Shown here piece after piece: positions 30,401-40,190 of a stretch of DNA of 64,000 nucleotides. A program made the position numbers and the translations under genes. The stretch is from Mastigias papua (lineage: Eukaryota; Cnidaria; Scyphozoa; Rhizostomeae; Mastigiidae), in NCBI GenBank assembly GCA_964019165.1, contig OZ025279.1, positions 7,060,341 to 7,124,340 of the forward strand, in the 5' to 3' direction. Below the pieces are notes generated by a model. The model searched no databases. It was not told where the DNA came from and saw nothing but the letters and a program-made list of their open reading frames with translations. Every line of letters begins with the position of its first letter. Within the stretch, counting starts at the first letter, position 1.

Positions 30401-31110
30401 AGCCAAAATCCACATAGATTGTCTGCTATGCTTATGTCAAGTGTTCCATAGGCATCCTTTGTGTTTTTGGTCTTTAATTATACCCAAAATTCAAAATTTC
30501 AGCGTTTTACGTTTGTCTATACCATTTTTATGTCATAAAATGTGCAGTAAAAATTAAGGAACTGCTAAGGAACTTTTAGTACTATAAATTGATCAATGGA
30601 GGTCCAAAAATGAGGAACTATTGGAACTAGGCCTTAAGCTAGATTCCGTATAAAAAAGCGTGTATATCTTTAAGCGAGATTTTGTTGAATGTAAATATGT
30701 CGAAGGTAAAGTGCTGTCTATACATTGCCATTTCCAACAAGTCTGGAAACAAAGCGTGCATACTTTCAGCACATGCTCGACAGGTGCAGGTTGTTTAAGT
30801 TTACAAATATAAGAATCAAGGGCAATTCCTCAATATGGTAGCCACGAGAAAAACGAACAGTTCTAAATTTCCTTAAAGAAATTCTGTTTCAACGAAGACG
30901 CTTCTATGAACTATTTGCTACATGACTGGCATAGAATTCACGCGAACTTGCTACAATGAAAGGGACCAGTTTTCTAATCCTCGATTCCTCTTAGTAATTA
31001 GAAATAATATTTTGAGTAATACAATTTCTTTAAATCGTTTGGTTTTGTACATGTAGGTTCCTTATAACTTAAGAGAAGTGCAAAATCGCCGTTGATTCGC
31101 AACACAGTTA
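30400..31110. other. Non-coding stretch with scattered repeat words
   Basis: Words such as TAAGGAACTGCTAAGGAACT and GTACATGTAGGTTCCTTATA echo the neighbouring long-arm element, so this may be an extension or second worn copy. Nothing else is seen. Confidence 0.3.
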
Positions 31111-31114
31111 AATA

Positions 31115-31895
31115 AGTAAGGAACTGGTATTTGAATATCAATGATGTAGGGTTGAATACTCAAGGTATTCTTCATCCGCCAATGACCCTATGACTCTCAT
31201 CAAAAAACTGCTATCCTACAAATACAAACAGATATATTCTAAAAATTTAAATATCTGAGTGCAAATAACTTTAATAGAGTACACAACTATAAAGCATATA
31301 ATAGTTTTTATCAAATGTCATGACATTCTTCCTGGCCATTAGCTTCCCGGAAATGTTGAGTGGCTGGGTAGAATGCATTCACTGTAGATAAGTCTGTTTG
31401 CATTACATAAGGATTTAAGTCTACAGATCGCAAATGCGACCCGGCAGAGAACAGTAAGCATTGCTATGTAGTCAGGGATGCCTGCACGTACCCAAGGTAG
31501 GGGTGGCGAGGTCTCCATTGAGGGAACACCGTTGACACTTTCTGATAAATTATTTTAGTCCTGGGGGGGCAAGTAAAAGTTCTGCTTGTACGAATACGTG
31601 CTTCCACAAGTGTAGATTTCAGCCTTCAGATTCTTTACAATAGGGAATATGTTTTATATGGTTTGCATTACGTACTAAAGCCACTGCTTCTTGCACCTCC
31701 TGGACGAGGGCAAGGGACAGCTGCTCCTTCTGCTCCCAAGTGTAGGCACCCATGAATATAATCGATTACAATCTAGAATGCACTCTTTTCTTCTGAAAAT
31801 AACACGCTTCATGCGAATACTAAGGCTTCATTTGCCAACAAAATAAAATTGCTACTAGAACACGCTCATTCTCACACGAGATTTTCACAAGCTCT
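31115..31895 (+). repeat. Dispersed repeat B, copy 2 (with insertion)
   Basis: Matches copy 1 at 12540-13020 (TCCTACAAATACAAACAGAT, AGCTTCCCGGAAAT, CATTCACTGTAGATAA, ATAATCGATTACAA) but is split by about 280 bp at 31473-31753. Confidence 0.65.
31473..31753. mobile_element. Small TIR insertion inside repeat B
   Basis: Starts CAGGGATGCCTGCAC and ends GTGTAGGCACCCATG; the end complement CATGGGTGCCTACAC matches the start at 11 of 15 positions. The equivalent point in repeat B copy 1 (about 12880) lacks this sequence, so copy 1 serves as a related empty site. No coding capacity; superfamily not assigned. Confidence 0.55.
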
Positions 31896-31899
31896 TAAA

Positions 31900-32530
31900 T
31901 ATCCACAGTCTTCTGGCCAATAGCTTCAGATGTGGCTTTTAGTAAACATCAGCATTCGTTGCTCTATTTTCAAATGTAGTCCGGTCACAAGTCTAAGAAA
32001 CTGTATCTCACATATAGCTTCTAATGTATTGTAAAAGGACTTTTGTAGTAAGAAACATTTAAAAAACACCCGGGTATAAATTATCAAAGAAATAAGAAAA
32101 TCAAGTCACAACAAAACTTATCTTGTTCCTATACAGAAAGTATACTATGATTTTCTACAAAACTGGTACTGTACGTCGTTACAACAACAACACTGTTCAA
32201 CTTCCTACACGTTATTCTCGTGGCTACTATATTGAGGAATAGTCCATGATTGTTACAAGAATATGCAATATGCAAATGAAGAGCATATACTGAAATTATG
32301 CATGTTTTCTTGCTATACCTATTGGACATGAAAATATATACAAAAGAACTCTATTTTACTGAAAATATATAAAAAACACCCGGGATCTCAATATAGGTCA
32401 TATATATGGCTTTTACGTAACAGTTCTTGGGAAATGCAGAATGAAATCTTAACCATAAAGTTTATAACAACACTGTTATGATTGCATCCCCATTACCATC
32501 AATATACCCGAAAGTGTTCATGCATTGCTT
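31900..32530. other. Non-coding stretch, nothing recognised
   Basis: Two AAAAAACACCCGGG words (about 32061 and 32370) suggest a small repeat, but I could not delimit one. Confidence 0.3.
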
Positions 32531-32539
32531 ACACTCTGT

Positions 32540-32790
32540 GTTTTACAGAACCAGATAATTTTTGCTGAGGTTTTATGTTCTTAATTCTTTGATAATCTTG
32601 TACTCAAATTTTTCTGAAATTGTTCACATTTCAAGAATAATTTCAAGTTGCAAATATTTGAGAAAGTTCTCATCTGAAAACAAAGTTTGCGAAAATAGTC
32701 ATCTGAGGCTGAGCACGTTCTAGCAGTGTTCTTACTTTTCTTTGCCAAATCAGCCTCAGCAATGTTAAAAAGTGTACTCTCATATAGCAA
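32540..32790 (+). repeat. Dispersed repeat pair, copy 2
   Basis: Same-order match to 3615-3980: AACCAGATAATTTTTGCTGA, then CATCTGAGGCTGAGCACGTT, TAGCAGTGTTCT and AAAGTGTA. Non-coding. Confidence 0.55.
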
Positions 32791-32794
32791 ATCA

Positions 32795-34900
32795 CATCTC
32801 CAAATGGGCCAAATTCAGACTGCACCTGCTACTGGCTGATTTACAAGTCACGCTTGATATTCAGAGGTTAATTGCAAAGAAATGGAATATTGACTGTTAA
32901 CTGTTGAATAAATTCTTCACAATCAGGCACTCATGAGTCATTGTTGAAAGGATATCTTATGATACATTGCCACATAAAATGAGCTAAAATTAACACACTT
33001 AAATACTATTTAATTTCTTTATTTAATAAGGGTAAAAATGAATCATGGCTGATGCAAAATATCCCAGTCTGTGTCACAATGGTATATATTCCACCACATT
33101 ATGTATAAGTGCAGTAAGCCATTTATCATCATAAATTTTTGTCGAGTACACAGATTAATAAATAAGTTGCAATTTCCATCAATCATATCTTACGATATAT
33201 ATTTAAAATCTCATAATAGCACTGATTGGATTAAATCATAAAAATTATATGGATATAATTTCAAAATGTCCGCTTTACGCATGTCTATGTCAACACTTTT
33301 CTTATACCTAGAAAATCTTATTGAGGTAATTAGGTCAGTGTCAAGGGTGAGAGGTCAAAATTAGCGAGTAAAGTTCTAAATCTGCCAAATGATAAAGCAA
33401 ACATCATAACAGGGGATATTCTAAGCTGGATTTACTGTTGTTTCCTGTAGTTGGAAACATTGTTTTGGAGTTGGAAATTAATATCTCTGGAGTTAGGAGC
33501 AGGCACACTGGAGCCACGCTGCAGACCCCCCCCCCCACTTTTCTGCTAATGTATGATATCAAGATTGAGGCATTCAATCCAGATGGAAAGTAGATCTCCC
33601 TTTTCCCCGTTGAAACTTACTCACCTTCAAGAAGTACCAGTGGCTGAGTCATCAGGGCCTGTTGCTAAGTTTTTCAAAACTCATAGTGTGAAACTTTTGG
33701 ACTAGTCTATACACTAGTCCAAAAGTTTCATAAACATGTAAAGCCAGGGAGGGTCTGTGTTCTTGGTCACCTAGCACTTAACGTGATCTCATGGCTAATG
33801 TTTAATATGATCTCATGGCTCTGAAAACGTGTGTCTCTATCATACTTGAACTGGCAACAATCTCCATAGAGTAGCAAAGAGGTTTATTCAATTTTCTCAA
33901 AAACATATAAATGATTTCATCTGCTTTTTCTATCTAGACAGGATGTATATCTATATTCAAACTGGGCTTTTCTTACCAAACTACAGGGAGTTGTTCCAAA
34001 ATTTTTCAGGGGATCTGCCCCTGACCCCTTACTCCCTCTTCCCTACCTCCATTGCTGCATACTCTCATACAGACCTACAACCAAGCTCCAGCTCCAAACC
34101 CCAGTCCACCCACTCAAAAATATGCTCTGGTGTCCCTGAGGCGCATGCAGGAAGTCTCCAGATATACATTAGACAAAATCAAGCTTTGATGTGGAACAGA
34201 AATGCCATCAGTTAGATTTTACACAAAGACGAGAAAATATGCTAAACTTTCCTTTTTTCCCAGCATCATTATTAGCTGGCATTTTGCTTTCCTGAATCAG
34301 ACATGCTAAAGTTATCTGTTCATAAGCAACCTCAGCTTTGTGAAAAAATTCCACAGAAATGGTCAGTCCAAACAAGGCAATTCCATAAGAACTCCAATAT
34401 CAAATGGGGTAGGAAATTTCTTTTACCCCTGCATCATAATAGGATAAAAACTCTACTTTGATAAATTATCAATTCAACATGCAAAGTAAATAAAATAATT
34501 TGTCATATCATAGATCTTTTTCAGGCAGCCAATCTTACACCTACTCTTGAGTACTAAACAAATGTAGGGGGTGGTAATGACTGGGGGGTAGGAAAATGTA
34601 CTGAACATAATAATTGGGGGGTTGGAACAAATGGAGAGTTGAAAAATATAACATGTGGATATTGTGAAGAACAAATTAGGAAGACTAACTGAGCATACAT
34701 TGTCAATAAACAGTAGAGTAAAGGAAATTATAGCTGCATTGTAAGCAATTATAAAATAAATTTCTGGCTAGTCTCTATGTAAATGAAAATATTCCCTGTG
34801 AAAAACATAATCTCACAAAAAAATATTCAAAAGTAATAAATGGGGGTGGGGGGTTTTGAATAAGAGTGGTGGGGTTGGGAAACATTTCAAAACTTAAAAA
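32795..34900. other. Intergenic stretch without a supported gene
   Basis: No convincing gene. A perfect 18-bp hairpin lies at 33689-33730. G-rich words at 34560-34630 (TACTCTTGAGTACTAAACAA, AATTGGGGGGTTGG) recur at 56170-56260 and are probably a worn repeat. Confidence 0.4.
33689..33730. repeat. Perfect 18-bp inverted repeat with 6-base loop
   Basis: TGAAACTTTTGGACTAGT at 33689-33706 is exactly complementary to ACTAGTCCAAAAGTTTCA at 33713-33730, loop CTATAC. No U-run or gene end is adjacent, so it is not evidently a terminator; more likely a snap-back duplication. Confidence 0.9.
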
Positions 34901-34914
34901 TTTGGGGACTATTA

Positions 34915-34920
34915 TTTATT
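34915..34920 (-). promoter_or_regulatory. Candidate poly(A) signal for the amidotransferase gene
   Basis: AATAAA on the minus strand about 540 bases beyond the stop codon of the gene at 35461-36339. It is the nearest canonical hexamer I noticed; its use is inference. Confidence 0.25.
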
Positions 34921-35460
34921 AATACAATAGAAAGTGATCCTAGAGTATCCTATAGAAAATAAAGGGACTAATATTTACAAACACTGAATAAAACATATAC
35001 TACAATGAAGATGCTCCTTCAATGAAGATCGAGCCTCTAGTTCAGTGATTGAAGGAAAGCTAGGAATGAATGGCAGAAGAATATAAGCAAGTAAATGGAT
35101 TGATGACTTGAATGATTGGATGAATAAAAGGGCAGAACAGCCTGAAAATAAGTAATAGGAAAAGTTAGTAAGACAGTGTGCAAAAATGGATTTACCTCCT
35201 GTCAAGTGGCTAGGGAGCAAGAAGATAGCTCAATGTGCCAAAACTTGTGCCAAAAATAATACCAATCAATGAATTTCATATCAAATAGGGAGGATTGCAT
35301 ACAACACCTCTACTTGAGCATAAAGAATCAATTCTATAATGTGAAAACCCAATGATGAAATTTGCAGGAAGATATATGTAATACTTTTAGGTACTCTATA
35401 GAATTCATAATATTTAATGATGCTATGTTTATAATTTAAAAATCATATCTCCAAATATCT

Positions 35461-36339
35461 TCAAACTCTCATGAAGTATTTCTCAATTAATTTCATGATA
35501 GCTTTTCCATCTGGCTCAGTTTTGAACACTTCCATTTCTTTGTCTGCTTCACTGTCAGAAATTATATTTGACTTTTTCAAAGCTGGCAAGATCAATGTAA
35601 CCATCTCATACTCACTGAATTCTGGGTGGCTCTGGATTGTAATGATATCATCCCCATAAGACACAATCTCATATTTGCATGACTTTGATTCGCCTAAACA
35701 TTTTGCTTCAGCAGGCAGCTCTAATACACAATCTCCATGACTTTCATACAGGCTATACGACACATCTTCTGTATTGCTATATCGATGTTTAAAAAATGGA
35801 TGTTCCGTGGCTCCTTCGTTCAGTGTTACGGACTCTCTGTTCCAAACAAACTTTCCCTGTGGATTTTTCCCCACAGTTCCTCCAAATGCCTTGCAAACAA
35901 GATGGTGTGAGAAACAGGTAGCCACAACCCTTGGTGAATGGTCGTTATTTTGCTGAAACTCTTTTACATCTCGAATCCATTCTTCCAATGTTGACATCCA
36001 TTTTGAGTTATCCGTCGCAGAATAATGAGAACCTGTTAGGACAAAACCATGATAGTCCTGTAACTTATCAAGCTTTGGCAACTCTTCTGAAGTAGCATCA
36101 AAACAATCCCATTCGATATATGGGCTGGAAAATTCAGATTCTGTAGATAAAGTCTTGTTCCTACTTAAATCAGTACAAGTGGATTCCATGGTCTGGTCTT
36201 TAGGCTGGCCTAGGCCTCTCTCCACAAACATCCTGGCTGCAAATTTGCTGCAATCTTTCCCATTCCATTTCGGCAGATCTTCACACCCTATCATTCCTAA
36301 GCGTAGATATCTGCATCGATTTGTACTGGCTGATCCCAT
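35461..36339 (-). CDS. Class I glutamine amidotransferase-like protein (gamma-glutamyl peptidase type)
   Basis: A 292-residue protein from a single uninterrupted exon, starting at the ATG complement of 36337-36339 and ending with TGA at 35461-35463. It has the fold signature of stand-alone class I glutamine amidotransferases: YHGFVLTGSHYSATD near 97-110 (equivalent to the oxyanion-strand region), a nucleophile motif VVATCFSHHLVCKAFGG with Cys142, YESHGDCVLELP near 198-209, and IQSHPEF with His238 and Glu240. Cys142/His238/Glu240 form the expected triad, although the usual G-x-C-x-G-H elbow reads T-C-F-S-H, so a Gly is replaced. Length and layout fit the plant gamma-glutamyl peptidase and yeast YLR126C-type group, which hydrolyse or transfer gamma-glutamyl groups in the cytosol; the substrate here is unknown. 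No signal peptide. No neighbour gives functional context. It is intact and probably a real gene; being intronless it might be a retrocopy. Confidence 0.85.
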   Translation of the reverse strand: MGSASTNRCRYLRLGMIGCEDLPKWNGKDCSKFAARMFVERGLGQPKDQTMESTCTDLSRNKTLSTESEFSSPYIEWDCFDATSEELPKLDKLQDYHGFVLTGSHYSATDNSKWMSTLEEWIRDVKEFQQNNDHSPRVVATCFSHHLVCKAFGGTVGKNPQGKFVWNRESVTLNEGATEHPFFKHRYSNTEDVSYSLYESHGDCVLELPAEAKCLGESKSCKYEIVSYGDDIITIQSHPEFSEYEMVTLILPALKKSNIISDSEADKEMEVFKTEPDGKAIMKLIEKYFMRV

Positions 36340-36461
36340 GGTGAGACAATTCTGAATGCATAGGCTTATACTCTCAACAGCAATGATCTCAAAAAAAAGA
36401 TCAGGCGGTAAAATCTTAAATCACTGGATACCGGGAGACCGACAATATAACAACAACAACA

Positions 36462-36605
36462 CCAAAAACTTGAAAAGTTGGAGAGCGCTTGACATACAAG
36501 GTCAGGTGTCGAGGGTTCGAATCCCAGGGTGTTTTCTCGGTAGGTTGCTTTCTCGCACTCTCACTTATCATTTCTACTAAATCCAGTTGTGTTCTCGTAT
36601 GTAAT
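36462..36605 (+). mobile_element. tRNA-derived SINE (family 1), copy 1
   Basis: The tRNA-like head TTGGAGAGCGCTTGACATAC ... AAGGTCAGGTGTCGAGGG has an A-box-like start near 36479 and the B box GGTTCGAATCC at 36514-36524. It is followed by a unique body with TTTCTCGCACTCTCACTTAT and CATTTCTACTAAATCC. The body recurs after the B box of the second copy at 43368-43453. Pol III promoter elements plus a shared non-tRNA body define a SINE rather than a tRNA gene. The anticodon arm TTGAC-ATACAAG-GTCAG is well formed, so it is not very old. Confidence 0.75.
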
Positions 36606-37047
36606 TACATTGCAAAATCCCATCGTGCAGAAAATGGTGCAACCTAGCCCCTAGGAAAATCTGACCACGAAAAGTATGGAAGTAAAAAGAGCTCGTGTTT
36701 TTTTCTACCAATTCCTGTGAATGTAGGTTCCAAACCTTTGACTAGCAGAGAGCTCTCATCACATTTAAAGTCCCCATACTCAATTATCACCTATCTGAGA
36801 CGAGAACGATAACTTGATAAAACTTTCTTTGATAGCTTACATGGCTTTGAAGAAGAATGTTTCCAGTTAAGGATGTCCCAAAGGAGTTATCTTGGGGGGG
36901 GGGAGCTGGAGACTGTAGCTTTACCTGATCAAAGCACATTTTACCGGAGACTCTGTAAAGCAACAGGATTGTTCATCCATCAGACTGCAATAGCAAAGAA
37001 CCAACCTTGCCTAACATGTCGTGATCAAAGATGAAAATAAAACTAGT

Positions 37048-37058
37048 ACTCTAACACC
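37048..37058 (+). repeat. Left target-site duplication of the LINE
   Basis: ACTCTAACACC, identical to 40180-40190 on the other side of the LINE. Eleven of eleven bases match; the flanking bases differ. Confidence 0.85.
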
Positions 37059-40000
37059 GGGGGATAACACAACCTCACCTCCACGCGGTGTCCCCTGGGA
37101 GGCATTTCAATGCCTGCTAACGAGGCTCTGGATGGATTGGCAACGACAAACCTCTCCATTATTCTGCCTAGTAATCAATGAGTTATAATTACGAGAATGA
37201 AAACAACAGCGTCAACGGAATCCGTAACACGGAGGCCGCGCTCGGTAGGTGCAGTGTTGAGAGACAGGACACTCCCGACCGTCATCCAGCTACTGTCACA
37301 AAAACAAAAACAGAAACAAAAAGAGGGGGAAACAGAAATAAAAATAAGAAAGTTGCTAGAAAGATTGGAACATGGAATGTAAGAACTCTCCTACAACCCG
37401 GGAAGTTAGCAAATGTAACAAACGAAATGGAAAGGGTAAAGATTGACATTCTAGGTTTGGCAGAAACGCGATGGAGAAATAGTGGCACAATACAGTTTGG
37501 AGATTACACCTTCTTATACTCAGGAAATGAAAAAAGATCAGAAAGAGGAGTAGCATTATTAATAAACAAGAAAAACTCAAAGAGCTTGAAAGGATACTGG
37601 CCTATCTCGGACAGAGTATTGTGTGCGAGATTGAGAGGACATCCAACAGATACATTTATCATACAAGTATATGCACCAACATCAGGCAGTAGTGACGAAG
37701 AAATAGAAAAGTTCTATGAGGAGGTAAATATCGCTTTGTCAAAAAGCAAACATAGAGAAGTCAAGCTAGTTATGGGAGACTGGAATGCTAAAGTTGGCTT
37801 GAATAACAAAAGTAAAGCCTGCGGAATGTTCGGACTTGGTGAGGGCAATGATAGAGGTGAAGACTTCACAAACTGGTGTGAACAAAACAGACTAATAATC
37901 ACGAATACGTGTTTTAAGAATAGAGATAGCAGACTTTACACTTGGAGAAGCCCAGAAGATCGGATGCAGAATCAAATTGATTACATCTGTGTGAATAGTA
38001 GGATGAGAAACTCAGTTTTAGACTGTAAGACATACCCAAGTGCAGACTGTGGCAGTGATCATCAACTGCTAGTGGCTTGTGTTCGAACTTGCTTCAAGAA
38101 AACACACAAAGGAGAAGTAAGAATGAGGCATGACTACGAAGCAGTAAACACAGAAACGATGAAAAACATGCAAAAAGCAGCTAAGACACTATGGACAGAG
38201 AGACAATCATCAGAGAAAAGTACTTGGGAAACATACAAGGGAATCTGTAATAACATCAAAAGGGAATTTGTTCCAAAGAAAAAGAATAACAGGCAAACGT
38301 GGATGACAGAGAAAATATTAGAAACAATGGAAGAAAGAAGGAAGATGAAAAGGAACACTGAAAAATACCAGATACTTGATAAAAGAGTAAGAGAAATGTG
38401 TATGCAAAGTAAAATTGAATTCTTTGAGAAGAAGTGTCAAGAAATTGAAAAATTGAAAATCATAAGTCCTAAAGAATGTCATCAAAATATCAAAGAGGTT
38501 GTTGGAAAACGATGGAAAAACAGAAATGATGGGAATGTGATAAATGACAAAAAAGGAAGGATCTTACTAGATAAGGATGATATAATGAAAAGATGGGAGG
38601 AGTACATCAAAGACCTTTATGGGGATGAGAATAGAGATAGAGAAACCATAAAGTTTAAAGGACATCTCACCGGAGAAATCATTTTGAAAGACGAAATACG
38701 CAGAGCAATGAAAAGTATGAAAAGAGGGAAAGCGGTTGGTAATGATCAAATTGCTGTTGAGCTTCTAATGTACCTAGGAGATACTGGAGTTGACATTCTT
38801 GAGAGGCTTTTCAATGAAATGTATAACGATGGTGACATTGTTGATGAACTTCTGGAATCCACATTTATACCAATTCCTAAGAAGCCGAAAGCGATTGAAT
38901 GTGGGAATTATCGAACAATAAGTGTAATGAGCCACACAACAAAATTACTACTGAAAGTATTGTTAAACAGAATGAAATCAAGCATACATCAAGAAATCAG
39001 CGAATGTCAGTATGGATTTATGCCAGATAAAGGAACGAGAAATGCCGTGTTCGTGCTGAAAAATTTAGCAGAGAGATGCATTGAAGTGAACAAGAACCTA
39101 TATTGCTGCTTCATCGACTTTACCAAAGCTTTCGATAGAGTTCAGCACAACATCCTATTTGAATTGCTTAGTGACCTTGAGTTTCAAGACAGAGATCTAC
39201 GACTCGTGCAACATCTCTACTTTAAGCAGAAAGCCAACATACGCTTAAAAGACCAACTCTCAAATTTCGTAGAAATTGCAAGAGGAGTGAGACAAGGCTG
39301 TGTAATGTCACCGGATCTCTTTTCGTTATACTCTGAAGTCATCCTTAGATCAATAGATACATTAGAGGGGGTGAAAATAGGTGGTGTCAATATAAATAAC
39401 ATCAGATTTGCAGATGACACAGTTCTTATAGCAGAAAGTGAAAAGAGTCTACAGAAATTGCTTGATGCTGTTCAAAAAGAATGTGAAAATTTTGAAATGC
39501 AAATTAATGTACAAAAGACTGAAGTTATGGTTTTCAGCAAGAAAAAGCAACCCCCTAAGATAAAAGTAAGCTTGAATGGTGAAATACTGAAACAAGTAAA
39601 TCAATTCAAATATCTGGGAAGCATCATGACATCTGATGCCAAGAGTACAGTAGACATCAAGTGCAGGATTGCAGTAGCCAAGAACGCATTCACAGAAATG
39701 AAAGCTATATTGACGAACCTTAAGATGCCATTCCAGTTGAGATACCGAATCTTGAAATGCTACATTACACCAATATTGCTGTATGGAAGTGAAAACTGGA
39801 CATTAAATAAGACAGACATCAGGAAGATCAAAGCGGCTGAGATTTGGTTCCTGAGGAGAATGGAAAAAGTGAAATGGACAGAAAAGATCACCAATGAAGA
39901 AGTACTGAATAAGACTATTCAAAACAGCAACATCATGTCTGACATTTCGAAAAGACAAATTTCTTTCTTTAGGCACATAATGAGGAAAGATAAACTGGAA

Positions 40001-40179
40001 TACCTTGTAGTTACTGGTAAAATTGTAGGAAAGAGAACACGTGGGAGAAGAAGAATGCTATTCACAAACCAACTTGTAAAGTGGACGAATTGTGACAACA
40101 CGATAGAACTTGTTAGAAAAGCATCGCAAAGAGAACTCATTGCTGCCAACGTCTTTTGACACGGCACTCGAAGAAGAAG
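37059..40179 (+). mobile_element. Full-length RTE-like non-LTR retrotransposon
   Basis: A 3121-bp insertion bounded by an exact 11-bp duplication. It consists of a short 5' UTR of 119 bp (beginning GGGGGATAACACAACC, containing CTCCACGCGGTGTCCCCTGG), one 993-codon ORF, and a 3' UTR of only 20 bp ending in a (GAA)n-type tail. One ORF with an AP-type endonuclease then a reverse transcriptase, an extremely short 3' UTR and a trinucleotide tail fit the RTE clade. The open ORF and perfect duplication indicate a recent, possibly still active copy; I infer that it is full length from the 5' UTR upstream of the ORF. Confidence 0.85.
37178..40159 (+). CDS. LINE ORF: endonuclease-reverse transcriptase, 993 residues
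   Basis: A single intact ORF. Residues 1-60 are a Lys-rich leader. About 62-300 form an AP-like (exonuclease-endonuclease-phosphatase) endonuclease that nicks target DNA: IGTWNVRTL with Asn67, LGLAETRW with Glu96, VMGDWNAKVG with Asp201 and Asn203, and GSDHQLL with Asp294-His295. About 300-480 is a charged linker. About 500-790 is the reverse transcriptase: IPIPKKPKAIECGNYRTISV, CQYGFMPDKGT, IDFTKAFDRV with Asp647, GVRQGCVMSPDLFSLY, and RFADDTVLIA with the catalytic Asp746-Asp747 (FADD instead of YADD). The C-terminal thumb region includes FKYLGSIMT, YGSENWTLNKTD and FFRHIMRKDKL. All catalytic residues are present. ATG at 37178 is the first in frame and lies 119 bp after the insertion boundary; stop TGA at 40157-40159. 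Confidence 0.92.
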   Translation: MSYNYENENNSVNGIRNTEAALGRCSVERQDTPDRHPATVTKTKTETKRGGNRNKNKKVARKIGTWNVRTLLQPGKLANVTNEMERVKIDILGLAETRWRNSGTIQFGDYTFLYSGNEKRSERGVALLINKKNSKSLKGYWPISDRVLCARLRGHPTDTFIIQVYAPTSGSSDEEIEKFYEEVNIALSKSKHREVKLVMGDWNAKVGLNNKSKACGMFGLGEGNDRGEDFTNWCEQNRLIITNTCFKNRDSRLYTWRSPEDRMQNQIDYICVNSRMRNSVLDCKTYPSADCGSDHQLLVACVRTCFKKTHKGEVRMRHDYEAVNTETMKNMQKAAKTLWTERQSSEKSTWETYKGICNNIKREFVPKKKNNRQTWMTEKILETMEERRKMKRNTEKYQILDKRVREMCMQSKIEFFEKKCQEIEKLKIISPKECHQNIKEVVGKRWKNRNDGNVINDKKGRILLDKDDIMKRWEEYIKDLYGDENRDRETIKFKGHLTGEIILKDEIRRAMKSMKRGKAVGNDQIAVELLMYLGDTGVDILERLFNEMYNDGDIVDELLESTFIPIPKKPKAIECGNYRTISVMSHTTKLLLKVLLNRMKSSIHQEISECQYGFMPDKGTRNAVFVLKNLAERCIEVNKNLYCCFIDFTKAFDRVQHNILFELLSDLEFQDRDLRLVQHLYFKQKANIRLKDQLSNFVEIARGVRQGCVMSPDLFSLYSEVILRSIDTLEGVKIGGVNINNIRFADDTVLIAESEKSLQKLLDAVQKECENFEMQINVQKTEVMVFSKKKQPPKIKVSLNGEILKQVNQFKYLGSIMTSDAKSTVDIKCRIAVAKNAFTEMKAILTNLKMPFQLRYRILKCYITPILLYGSENWTLNKTDIRKIKAAEIWFLRRMEKVKWTEKITNEEVLNKTIQNSNIMSDISKRQISFFRHIMRKDKLEYLVVTGKIVGKRTRGRRRMLFTNQLVKWTNCDNTIELVRKASQRELIAANVF

Positions 40180-40190
40180 ACTCTAACACC
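40180..40190 (+). repeat. Right target-site duplication of the LINE
   Basis: ACTCTAACACC immediately after the GAAGAAGAAG tail, identical to 37048-37058. Confidence 0.85.

Noticed and set aside
36478..36530. Functional tRNA gene at the SINE head
   Set aside because: The non-tRNA body is shared with another locus (43388-43450) and no clean acceptor stem closes; it is a SINE.
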